This document shows positions 1-5,625 of a DNA stretch of 8,160 nucleotides, piece after piece. Each line of letters begins with the position of its first letter. Positions within the stretch are counted from its first letter, which is position 1. The notes under the pieces were generated by a model. That model was not told the origin of the DNA. It made no database searches and saw only the letters and a program-made list of their open reading frames with translations. The stretch comes from Acidimicrobium sp. BACL17 MAG-120823-bin42. Lineage in GTDB: Bacteria > Actinomycetota > Acidimicrobiia > Acidimicrobiales > Ilumatobacteraceae. The position numbers and the translations under genes were made by a program. The stretch spans positions 1 through 8,160 of the forward strand of contig LIAZ01000050.1 in the NCBI GenBank assembly GCA_001438985.1, read 5' to 3'.

Positions 1-12
1 ATTAAGCGAAAA

Positions 13-20
13 GGGGGTGA
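13..20 (+). promoter_or_regulatory. Shine-Dalgarno site of the pseI-like gene
   Basis: The purine-rich run GGGGGTGA lies 6 nt before the ATG at 27. It matches the anti-SD core with one substitution (G for A in GGAGGTGA). It is the clearest ribosome binding site in the left half of the window and fixes the start of the downstream gene. The promoter must lie left of the window. Confidence 0.75.
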
Positions 21-26
21 ACATTC

Positions 27-1040
27 ATGGGTAAGTCTGTGTATGTCATCGCCGAACTTTCGGCAAATCATGGAGGCAGCAAGGATCGTGCGCTTGAGGT
101 AATCCACGCCGCGCACGAAGCCGGCGCCGATGCAGTGAAGTTCCAGCACTACACCGCAGAGACAATCACGGTTCGCTCCGATCATCCCGACTTCCGCGTG
201 AGTGGCGGAACGTTGTGGGATGGACGCCAACTCGCAGACTTGTATGCCGAAGCCATGACGCCCTGGGAATGGACTGGCGACTTGGTTGCCGAAGCAAACA
301 AGTTGGGTATTGATTGGTTGTCGAGCCCGTTTGATAACTCGGCTGTCGACTTTCTTGATCAGTTCAATATTGCTACTTACAAGATTGCTTCGTTTGAACT
401 TGTCGATCTTCCGCTCATTCGTTACGTGGCATCCAAAGGTAAGCCGATGATCATGTCGACGGGTATGTCAACGCTTGATGAAATAGATGCTGCAGTCAAG
501 GCAGCGCAAGGCGCTGGTGCTCCGCAGGTGTCAATTTTGCGATGCAACTCCACGTATCCGGCGAAGAGTTCCGAAATGGATTTGGCGGCGATTCCCACCA
601 TGATCCAAAAATGGGGCATTCCTGTCGGTCTGTCTGATCACACGATGACATCAGTGACGGCGATCAGTGCGGTGGCGCTTGGTGCCACGATTATCGAAAA
701 GCACATCACGATGCGACGAAGCGATGGTGGGCCAGATGGCGCATTTTCACTTGAACCACACGAATTCGCCGCAATGATTCGAGACATCCGCGAAGCATCC
801 GATGCGCTCGGTAGCGCACGGTTCGGCCCGTCAGCTTCCGAAGTAAACAGTCTCAAGTTCCGGCGCTCGTTGCGAGCAGTGTCATCAATCCGCGCAGGAG
901 ATGTGATTTCTGAAAGCAATGTTCGTTCGGTGCGACCTGCTGGCGGTTTGCCACCCGATGACTTTGTGCGAATTGCAGGCAAGAAAGCAACGCGCGATAT
1001 TGCAGTGGGTGAGCCGATCACCAACGAATTGCTGGGATAG
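27..1040 (+). CDS. pseI: Pseudaminic acid synthase-like NeuB-family protein with SAF domain
   Basis: This 337-aa protein is a PEP-dependent sialic-acid-type synthase. The family condenses phosphoenolpyruvate with a 6-carbon amino sugar to give a 9-carbon nonulosonic acid for surface glycans or protein glycosylation, in the cytoplasm. Visible motifs are AEXXXNH (9-15), KFQ (38-40), SSPFD (99-103), STGM (144-147), CNSTYP (173-178), GLSDHT (201-206) and EKHIT (224-228). H205 and H226 have the same 21-residue spacing as the two Mn-binding histidines of meningococcal NeuB. The C-terminal SAF/antifreeze-like domain spans about 278-337, giving full family length. The segment around 62-82 (LWDGR...DLY...TPWEW) is the PseI-type signature, so pseudaminic acid synthase is preferred over NeuB or LegI, but the exact sugar is inference. 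The start has a strong SD. Other pathway genes, if clustered, lie left of the window; the right neighbour is convergent. Confidence 0.85.
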   Translation: MGKSVYVIAELSANHGGSKDRALEVIHAAHEAGADAVKFQHYTAETITVRSDHPDFRVSGGTLWDGRQLADLYAEAMTPWEWTGDLVAEANKLGIDWLSSPFDNSAVDFLDQFNIATYKIASFELVDLPLIRYVASKGKPMIMSTGMSTLDEIDAAVKAAQGAGAPQVSILRCNSTYPAKSSEMDLAAIPTMIQKWGIPVGLSDHTMTSVTAISAVALGATIIEKHITMRRSDGGPDGAFSLEPHEFAAMIRDIREASDALGSARFGPSASEVNSLKFRRSLRAVSSIRAGDVISESNVRSVRPAGGLPPDDFVRIAGKKATRDIAVGEPITNELLG

Positions 1041-1043
1041 TTC

Positions 1044-1598
1044 TTAGATACCGGGTTGTTCGTGTAGGAGGCATTGCATGATTGCCACATCAAGCCAACG
1101 ACCAAACTTGCGACCAATCTCGCGCTCGATCCCGACCAAGGTGAATCCACACGATGCGTGCAGTCCGCGAGATGCTTGGCTTGACGCTTCAATGCGCGCT
1201 ACCACTGCATGAAATCCCGAATCTGCTGCTTGATGCAACAGATTGGTGAGGATCAGTTTTCCAACTCCGGATCGCGCATGATTACGGCTGACATATACCG
1301 AATTCTCGACAGAAGTTTTGTAGGCAGCGCGATCTCGGTATTCGCTTAACGCTCCAAATCCAAGCACCGTGTTGTGTGCATCAACAGCGACGATTGCCGA
1401 AAACGCCCCACTTCGTGCGCTGATCCAATCTTGTTGAGCAGTGAGCGTTCGAGGGACAAGATCAAACGTAGATGTTTCAAATTGAACTTCGTGATTATAA
1501 ATATCGAGAATTGATGATGCGTCCGACACAACGGCACGGCGAATGGTTGCAGCAGGAAGGGTCTTGGACACAAATGCGAACTTAGCGGTTTCGTGCAT
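1044..1598 (-). CDS. GNAT-family N-acetyltransferase (phosphinothricin/amino-acid acetyltransferase-like)
   Basis: This 184-aa GNAT acetyltransferase would use acetyl-CoA to acetylate a small amine. The N-terminal motif IRRAVVSDASSILDIYN (19-35), followed by a TSTFDL stretch (42-47), resembles the PAT/Bar and MnaT (YncA) group. These acetylate phosphinothricin, methionine sulfone/sulfoximine or related amino acids. Motif A is VYVSRNHARSGVG (101-113); the usual Gln/Arg at its first position (108) is Ala here. A C-terminal GFTLVGIERE...G segment (151-162) completes the fold. PseH, a GNAT of pseudaminic acid synthesis, was considered because of the neighbouring synthase, but the PAT-type N-terminus fits poorly. 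The actual substrate is unknown. The ATG has no clear SD; the conserved domain starts at residue 19, so a GTG at codon 10 is an alternative start. The stop faces the pseI stop across 3 bp with no visible terminator between. Confidence 0.8.
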   Translation of the reverse strand: MHETAKFAFVSKTLPAATIRRAVVSDASSILDIYNHEVQFETSTFDLVPRTLTAQQDWISARSGAFSAIVAVDAHNTVLGFGALSEYRDRAAYKTSVENSVYVSRNHARSGVGKLILTNLLHQAADSGFHAVVARIEASSQASRGLHASCGFTLVGIEREIGRKFGRWLDVAIMQCLLHEQPGI

Positions 1599-1611
1599 GT
1601 GGGCTGAGGGA

Positions 1612-1617
1612 TATAAA
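1612..1617 (-). promoter_or_regulatory. Possible -10 element for the GNAT gene
   Basis: On the minus strand this hexamer reads TTTATA and lies 13 nt from the ATG of the acetyltransferase, in the 82-bp divergent spacer. A start about 7 nt downstream would give a nearly leaderless mRNA, consistent with the missing SD. No convincing -35 hexamer is seen at 16-18 bp. This is a weak, position-based call. Confidence 0.25.
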
Positions 1618-1680
1618 GAATTAGTAAAGAAAGGATGCTCGTTGTAGATGAGTATGTCATTTCTGCGCTAGAACAAAGTC

Positions 1681-2865
1681 ATGACTAGTTGGATGACCCC
1701 GTCCCCCGAAGGCAACGACTACGGCTCACCATTGCCGCCACCACAACCACCGGTTTTGGCCGGCAGTGATGCACGACCTCGGCGACGATGGTTGGCAGTG
1801 GTGGTGACATTATTGGTTGGATTCATCGGTGGTGTCGTGGGCAACGAAGTGTCATCTACCTGGGATTTTTCTTTTGGGTCGGGCTCGTCTACTCAGACAT
1901 CGCGTTCGCCATTGGTAACGAGCGAGGTTGGTGCCGATGACGACAGCATTGGTGACACGGTGGTTGCCCAAGTAGCAAATGCAATGTCGGACAGCGTGGT
2001 GACCATTTCAAGTTTGGTTGATGACGGATTCTCTGAAGGTGAATCCACGGGCACCGGAGTTGTGTTAACAGCAGACGGAGAGATCTTGACCAATGCACAT
2101 GTTGTTGCCGATGCGACCGAAGTTAAGGTTCGTTTTGCGGGAGAGACCGAGCCGCGGCTGGCACAGGTGTTGTCATCTGATCCAGGAAATGATCTTGCGC
2201 TGCTCAAAATTGCAGCAACCGATTTGAAGCCGGCAACGTTTGCGCAACCAGGAACGATCCGCGTTGGTGATGGTGTGATTGCGATTGGTTATGCACTTGA
2301 TCTTGATGGTGGACCAACGGTAACGACCGGAATTGTTTCTGCATTGAAGCGCACCATCATCACCGAATCGGGTGCGCTAAATGGTTTGATTCAGACCGAC
2401 GCCGCAATCTCATCGGGTAACTCGGGTGGCCCGCTCGTTAACTTCCGTGGCGAGGTGATTGGGATCAACACCGCGGTAGCCCGTAGTGATGGCAATTCGG
2501 CAGCCAACAATGTTGGGTTTTCGATCTCGGTCGATGAGATCGTGGCGGTTCTCGAGCAACTTCGCAACCAGGCCAGTGGTCAGCCTCGCGAAGAGGGGTT
2601 TTTGGGCGTGGGTCTGGCCGAACGAACCGACGGGGGGGCGGGTGCAATTATCTCGAGCGTGCAGCCCAATTCCCCTGCAAGCTTTGCTGGCATTAGAGAA
2701 GATGACATCGTCCTGTCTGTGGATGGGGAGCCAATTGACGGCCAGGCAGGCCTTGTTGCCGCAATTCGCGATGCCAGCCCAGGCCAAACGGTCGAAATTG
2801 AGCTGTTACGAGACGGAAACCGACTCACGGTGAAGGCCAAATTGGTCGCCCGAACCGGCGACTAA
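1681..2865 (+). CDS. HtrA/DegP-family membrane-anchored serine protease with PDZ domain
   Basis: This 394-aa protein is a trypsin-like protease for envelope protein quality control. Domain order: a short Pro-rich cytoplasmic N-terminus (1-33), a positive stretch RPRRR (32-36), one transmembrane segment (about 37-54), a Ser/Gly/Thr-rich extracytoplasmic linker (about 57-90), the protease domain (about 95-295) and one C-terminal PDZ domain (about 306-390). The catalytic triad is complete: H140 in LTNAHVV, D171 in GNDLALL and S248 in GNSGGPL. The type-II topology places the active site outside the membrane, as in actinobacterial HtrA/PepD-like proteases. Which HtrA paralogue this is cannot be told. 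There is no recognisable SD before the ATG at 1681; a second in-frame ATG at 1693 is possible. A weak TAGAAC at 1669-1674, 6 nt before the ATG, would suit leaderless transcription. A run of seven G at 2632-2638 falls at the start of the PDZ domain, but the frame stays open and conserved through it. Confidence 0.9.
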   Translation: MTSWMTPSPEGNDYGSPLPPPQPPVLAGSDARPRRRWLAVVVTLLVGFIGGVVGNEVSSTWDFSFGSGSSTQTSRSPLVTSEVGADDDSIGDTVVAQVANAMSDSVVTISSLVDDGFSEGESTGTGVVLTADGEILTNAHVVADATEVKVRFAGETEPRLAQVLSSDPGNDLALLKIAATDLKPATFAQPGTIRVGDGVIAIGYALDLDGGPTVTTGIVSALKRTIITESGALNGLIQTDAAISSGNSGGPLVNFRGEVIGINTAVARSDGNSAANNVGFSISVDEIVAVLEQLRNQASGQPREEGFLGVGLAERTDGGAGAIISSVQPNSPASFAGIREDDIVLSVDGEPIDGQAGLVAAIRDASPGQTVEIELLRDGNRLTVKAKLVARTGD

Positions 2866-2882
2866 ACCACTCCCGCTGACAC

Positions 2883-2902
2883 CCTAAAACCCGTGTTTTG
2901 GG
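2883..2902 (+). terminator. Possible weak terminator after htrA
   Basis: An 8-bp stem (2883-2890 with 2895-2902, CCTAAAAC/GTTTTGGG, one G-U pair) closes a CCGT tetraloop 17 nt after the htrA stop. The stem is AT-rich in its middle and no T tract follows, so it is a poor intrinsic terminator. It may only protect the 3' end. Confidence 0.35.
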
Positions 2903-2904
2903 CG

Positions 2905-2934
2905 TTGGGAAGCCTGAATTCACGCCGATAGAGT
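2905..2934 (+). promoter_or_regulatory. Candidate promoter of the ribosomal operon
   Basis: TTGGGA (2905-2910) and TAGAGT (2929-2934, fitting TANNNT) are 18 bp apart. Transcription would start near 2941 and give a leader of about 240 nt before rplC. The -35 match is only moderate and no extended -10 is seen. Ribosomal operons usually have strong promoters, so the real one may be elsewhere in the gap or upstream. Confidence 0.3.
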
Positions 2935-3009
2935 TGCAAGTCCGCATTAGCGACATGTCCGGCATCCAGTCGGAACCGTCGCCAACGTTTAAGGCGTCAC
3001 AATCGACGT

Positions 3010-3040
3010 CTGCAACCGCCCCGCAAGGGGGACATTGCAG
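3010..3040 (+). promoter_or_regulatory. Leader hairpin 1 (two-tier stem with GCAA tetraloop)
   Basis: The outer stem CTGCAA (3010-3015) pairs with TTGCAG (3035-3040). After a small internal loop, CCCC (3019-3022) pairs with GGGG (3027-3030) around GCAA, a GNRA-type tetraloop. All ten pairs are Watson-Crick. A helix-internal loop-GNRA design is typical of structured RNA and could be a ribosomal protein binding site, but the ligand is unknown. Confidence 0.5.
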
Positions 3041-3060
3041 CACCACTGTTCTTCGGTGCT
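3039..3060 (+). promoter_or_regulatory. Leader hairpin 2 (alternative to hairpins 1 and 3)
   Basis: AGCACC (3039-3044) pairs perfectly with GGTGCT (3055-3060) over a 10-nt loop. Its left arm shares 3039-3040 with hairpin 1 and its right arm shares 3058-3060 with hairpin 3. It therefore cannot form fully alongside them. Confidence 0.4.
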
Positions 3061-3084
3061 CCGCCGGCTTTTGCCGAGCGGAGC
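3058..3084 (+). promoter_or_regulatory. Leader hairpin 3 (strong GC-rich stem, TTTT loop)
   Basis: GCTCCGC (3058-3064) pairs with GCGGAGC (3078-3084) and CGGC (3065-3068) with GCCG (3073-3076). This gives 11 pairs with one bulged A (3077) and a TTTT loop. It is by far the most stable structure in the gap and lies about 100 nt before rplC. Only ATTTGCG follows, so it is not a standard intrinsic terminator. It could pause polymerase, act in attenuation or bind a ribosomal protein. TGCCG (3072-3076) can instead pair with CGGCA (3096-3100), which would open the stem. Confidence 0.6.
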
Positions 3085-3169
3085 ATTTGCGTGAACGGCA
3101 GTGATTAAGCGATGCGGCAAAAGCAATGCATGCAATACCTACAGACACATCGAACTACACGAACGAGAA

Positions 3170-3174
3170 AAGGG
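3170..3174 (+). promoter_or_regulatory. Shine-Dalgarno site of rplC
   Basis: AAGGG lies 8 nt before the ATG at 3183. It decides between this start and an in-frame ATG at 3126, which has no SD and would add 19 residues unlike any L3 N-terminus. Confidence 0.7.
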
Positions 3175-3182
3175 TCGCCGTT

Positions 3183-3821
3183 ATGGCACAAAAAGCAATC
3201 GTCGGCGAGAAGGTCGGCATGACACAGATCTGGGGCGATGATCAACGCATCATTCCCGTTACTGTGCTGCGTGTTGAACCAGCCCGTGTGGTCCAAGTTA
3301 AGACCGGTGAGCGTGACGGCTACTCAGCCTTGCAAGTCACATACGGTCAAAAGGATCCCAAAAAACTAACCAAGGCCGAGTCTGGCCACTTCGCAAAGGC
3401 CAGCGTTGCTGCAGGTCGTCGACTCGTCGAGCTTCGTCTCGAATCAGTTGACGGTTTCACCGTTGGACAAGAAATCACGGTTGACACACTTGCTGCTGGC
3501 GAGCGTGTTGACGTCACTGCCGTAAGTCGCGGTAAAGGTTTCGCAGGTGGAATGAAGCGCCACAACTTTTCTGGTCAAGGAGCAAGTCACGGTAACCACA
3601 AGCACCATCGTGCGCCTGGTTCTATCGGTGCATGCTCGTTCCCTGGTCGTGTATTCAAAGGTTTGCGCATGGCTGGTCACATGGGTCACGCACAAACCAC
3701 CACATTGAATCTTGAAGTTGTACAAGCCGATCTCGAGCGCGGCCTGCTGTTGGTAAAGGGCTCAGTTCCTGGTCCAAACGGTGGCGTCGTAATCGTGCGC
3801 AACGCGGTGAAGGGAAAGTAA
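3183..3821 (+). CDS. rplC: 50S ribosomal protein L3
   Basis: This 212-aa protein has the usual L3 length. L3 is an early assembly protein of the 50S subunit; its long loop reaches towards the peptidyl-transferase centre. The N-terminus MAQKAIVGEKVGMTQIW (1-17) is canonical and fixes the start at 3183. The central loop has SRGKGFAGGMKRHNFSG (115-131), GASHGNHKHHRAPGSIG (133-149) and PGRVFKGLRMAGHMG (154-168). The residue after GSIG (150) is Ala, where E. coli has the Gln methylated by PrmB. Here rplC is the first gene of the ribosomal operon, 317 bp after htrA. It is followed by rplD after 4 bp. Confidence 0.97.
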   Translation: MAQKAIVGEKVGMTQIWGDDQRIIPVTVLRVEPARVVQVKTGERDGYSALQVTYGQKDPKKLTKAESGHFAKASVAAGRRLVELRLESVDGFTVGQEITVDTLAAGERVDVTAVSRGKGFAGGMKRHNFSGQGASHGNHKHHRAPGSIGACSFPGRVFKGLRMAGHMGHAQTTTLNLEVVQADLERGLLLVKGSVPGPNGGVVIVRNAVKGK

Positions 3822-3825
3822 CGCG

Positions 3826-4476
3826 ATGGCAACTGCAAAACCAGTAAAGAAAGTTGCAAAGAAAGCAGCACCAAAAGCAGCCGCTGAAAAAACCGGTTCG
3901 GCAACATTGCCAGCTGAGTATTTCGGCATCGAGCCAAACGTTTCAGTAATGCACCAAGTGGTTACTGCACAGTTGGCTCACCGTCGCTCAGGTACACAGA
4001 GCACCAAGACACGTTCCGAAGTTCGCGGTGGTGGCAAGAAACCATTCGGACAAAAGGGAACGGGTGGCGCTCGTCAAGGTTCGATTCGTGCACCACACTT
4101 CAGTGGTGGTGGTATCGCATTGGGGCCAAAGCCACGTAAGTACTCGCAGCGCACTCCTAAGAAAATGATTGCGTTGGCACTTCGTTCTGCATTGTCAGAT
4201 CGTGCGCTTGAAGGCAAGGTTGTCGTTGTTGACAAGTTTGGTTTCGACAAGCCAAGCACCAAGGATGCAACATTGTTGTTGAACTCACTTGGTGTTGACG
4301 GCAAAGTCATGGTCGTCGTAGATCGCGATGATGTGCTTGCCAGCAAGTCATTCCGCAACTTGAGCAACGTGCAGGTAGTTCTTACCAACGAGCTCAATGC
4401 GTACGACATTCTCTGCAACGACTGGCTCGTGTTTTCAACATCGAGCCTGCCGAAGGTCAAGGAGGCCGCAAAGTGA
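3826..4476 (+). CDS. rplD: 50S ribosomal protein L4 with Lys/Ala-rich N-terminal tail
   Basis: This 216-aa L4 binds 23S rRNA early in assembly and lines the exit-tunnel constriction. In E. coli it also represses its own operon. The conserved loop KPFGQKGTGGARQGSIRAP (about 73-91) and the PRKYSQRTPKKM motif (103-114) are clear. The C-terminal globular part ends with NAYDILCNDWLVFS near 192-205. The first about 24 residues (KPVKKVAKKAAPKAAAEK) are a histone H1-like Lys/Ala tail not present in E. coli L4, probably disordered. An AAGGGA SD at 3810-3815, inside the end of rplC, supports the start. The TGA overlaps the GTG start of rplW, implying translational coupling. Confidence 0.96.
   Translation: MATAKPVKKVAKKAAPKAAAEKTGSATLPAEYFGIEPNVSVMHQVVTAQLAHRRSGTQSTKTRSEVRGGGKKPFGQKGTGGARQGSIRAPHFSGGGIALGPKPRKYSQRTPKKMIALALRSALSDRALEGKVVVVDKFGFDKPSTKDATLLLNSLGVDGKVMVVVDRDDVLASKSFRNLSNVQVVLTNELNAYDILCNDWLVFSTSSLPKVKEAAK
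4459..4465 (+). promoter_or_regulatory. Shine-Dalgarno site of rplW, inside rplD
   Basis: AAGGAGG is a perfect SD 7 nt before the GTG at 4473. It supports the non-ATG start that overlaps the rplD stop. Confidence 0.8.
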
Positions 4477-4763
4477 AAGACCCACGCGACATCATCCTTC
4501 GCCCGATCATTTCGGAGAAGAGCTACTCATTGATGGATAAGGGAACGTACACATTTGAAGTACACCCAGACTCCAGCAAGCCAGAAATTTGTGACGCCGT
4601 CGAAGCCATTTGGAACGTCAAGGTTCGTCGCGTTAACACTCTCAACCGTCGTGGAAAGATGCGCCAAACTCGCGGAACCAACCGCTTTGGCCAGCGTCCA
4701 AACACCAAGCGGGCCATCGTCACTCTCGAAGCGGGAAATGAAATCCCGTTGTTCGAGAACTAG
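4473..4763 (+). CDS. rplW: 50S ribosomal protein L23
   Basis: This 96-aa protein is normal for L23, which sits at the tunnel exit and docks trigger factor and SRP. The N-terminal DIILRPIISEKSYSLMD (5-21) and the following YTFEVHPDSSKPEI (26-39) are typical, as is the basic loop RRGKMRQTRGTNRFGQRP (59-76). It starts with GTG; bases 4473-4476 (GTGA) contain both this start and the rplD stop, so ribosomes finishing L4 likely restart here. It is followed by rplB after 22 bp, the longest gap within the ribosomal cluster. Confidence 0.96.
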   Translation: MKDPRDIILRPIISEKSYSLMDKGTYTFEVHPDSSKPEICDAVEAIWNVKVRRVNTLNRRGKMRQTRGTNRFGQRPNTKRAIVTLEAGNEIPLFEN

Positions 4764-4785
4764 AGCGAGCTGAAAGAGACGAACT

Positions 4786-5622
4786 ATGGGAATTCGCAAA
4801 CGTAAACCAACGAGTCCTGGTCGCCGTTTTCAAACGGTGTCCGACTTCGCTGATATCACCAAGAGCACGCCTGAAAAGTCGTTGCTTGCAAAGAAGACTT
4901 CTGCTGGTGGTCGCAACGTCTATGGCCGCGTAACGTCGCGTCACCAAGGTGGCGGACACAAGCAGCAATACCGCGTCATCGATTTCAAGCGCAACTACGA
5001 CCAATACGAGGCCAAGGTTGCAGCAATTGAATACGATCCAAACCGCACCTGCCGAATTGCGCTGCTTCATTACACCGACGGCTCAAAGGCATACATTCTT
5101 GCTCCGAAGGGTCTCGAAGTTGGCATGCGTGTGCAGAGTGGACCAAAGGCAGACATCAAAGTTGGCAACGCGTTGCCACTTCGTTACTTGCCTGTAGGTA
5201 CGGTCGTGCATAACATCGAATTGCGTCCTGGCCAAGGTGGCAAGGTTGGCCGTTCCGCAGGAATGGCAGTGCAGCTTGTTGCTAAAGAAGGCGACTTCGC
5301 AACCTTGCGTATGCCAAGTACGGAAATGCGTCGTGTTCCAATCGACTGTCGTGCAACGATCGGTGAAGTTGGAAACGCAGAGCACGAACTGATCAAGATT
5401 GGTAAGGCCGGACGTAACCGTTGGAAGGGCGTTCGCCCACAATCACGCGGTGTTGTAATGAACCCTGTCGATCACCCACACGGTGGTGGTGAAGGTAAGA
5501 CATCTGGTGGACGTCACCCAGTTTCACCATGGGGTAAGCCAGAGCGCCGTACCCGCAACAAGAACAAGTCTTCACAACAACTCATTGTTCGTCGTCGTCG
5601 TTCAGGAAAGGGCCGGGCATAA
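4786..5622 (+). CDS. rplB: 50S ribosomal protein L2
   Basis: This 278-aa protein has standard L2 length. L2 is one of the largest primary 23S rRNA binders and is needed for subunit association and peptidyl transfer. The N-terminus MGIRKRKPTSPGRR is of actinobacterial type. The RNA-binding core includes GRNVYGRVTSRHQGGGHKQ (42-60). The C-terminal signature MNPVDHPHGGGEG (225-237) is intact, with H230 matching the essential E. coli H229. The segment SGGRHPVSPWGKPERRTRN (240-258) precedes a basic tail VRRRRSGKGRA. The SD before it is weak (AAAGAG at 4773-4778). It is followed by rpsS after 3 bp. Confidence 0.97.
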   Translation: MGIRKRKPTSPGRRFQTVSDFADITKSTPEKSLLAKKTSAGGRNVYGRVTSRHQGGGHKQQYRVIDFKRNYDQYEAKVAAIEYDPNRTCRIALLHYTDGSKAYILAPKGLEVGMRVQSGPKADIKVGNALPLRYLPVGTVVHNIELRPGQGGKVGRSAGMAVQLVAKEGDFATLRMPSTEMRRVPIDCRATIGEVGNAEHELIKIGKAGRNRWKGVRPQSRGVVMNPVDHPHGGGEGKTSGGRHPVSPWGKPERRTRNKNKSSQQLIVRRRRSGKGRA

Positions 5623-5625
5623 CTC

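Larger units (their letters stand above)
2866..3182 (+). other. Gene-free interval: htrA 3' end plus rplC leader
   Basis: These 317 bp hold no credible coding region. In order I see a small hairpin after htrA (2883-2902), a weak sigma-70-like promoter candidate (2905-2934), three overlapping hairpins (3010-3084) and the SD of rplC (3170-3174). Ribosomal operon rpsJ would normally occupy this position; no S10-like peptide is present in any frame. The right part is probably the 5' untranslated leader of the ribosomal operon. Confidence 0.6.

Noticed and set aside
638..1192. 184-codon antisense open frame across pseI and the GNAT 3' ends
   Set aside because: It overlaps two well-supported genes and its translation is Ser/Arg/Pro-rich without a known motif.
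1044..1598. GNAT gene as PseH of the pseudaminic acid pathway
   Set aside because: Its N-terminal IRRA..D...I..IYN motif is that of PAT/MnaT acetyltransferases, and it is convergent to pseI rather than in one operon with it.
1346..1660. 104-codon minus-strand open frame overlapping the GNAT gene start
   Set aside because: It lies in another frame of the clear acetyltransferase and has a low-complexity, non-domain translation.
3058..3084. Strong hairpin as an intrinsic terminator
   Set aside because: The stem is good but is followed by ATTTGCG, not a T run, and it lies just before an essential operon; a leader element is more likely.
2898..3104. 68-codon open frame in the gap before rplC (+)
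   Set aside because: It needs a TTG start without SD, has no recognisable domain, and overlaps the GC-rich hairpins, which explain the sequence better.
3126..3182. In-frame upstream ATG extending L3 by 19 residues
   Set aside because: The extension is unlike L3 N-termini and has no SD, whereas the ATG at 3183 has AAGGG 8 nt upstream and begins the canonical MAQKAIVG sequence.
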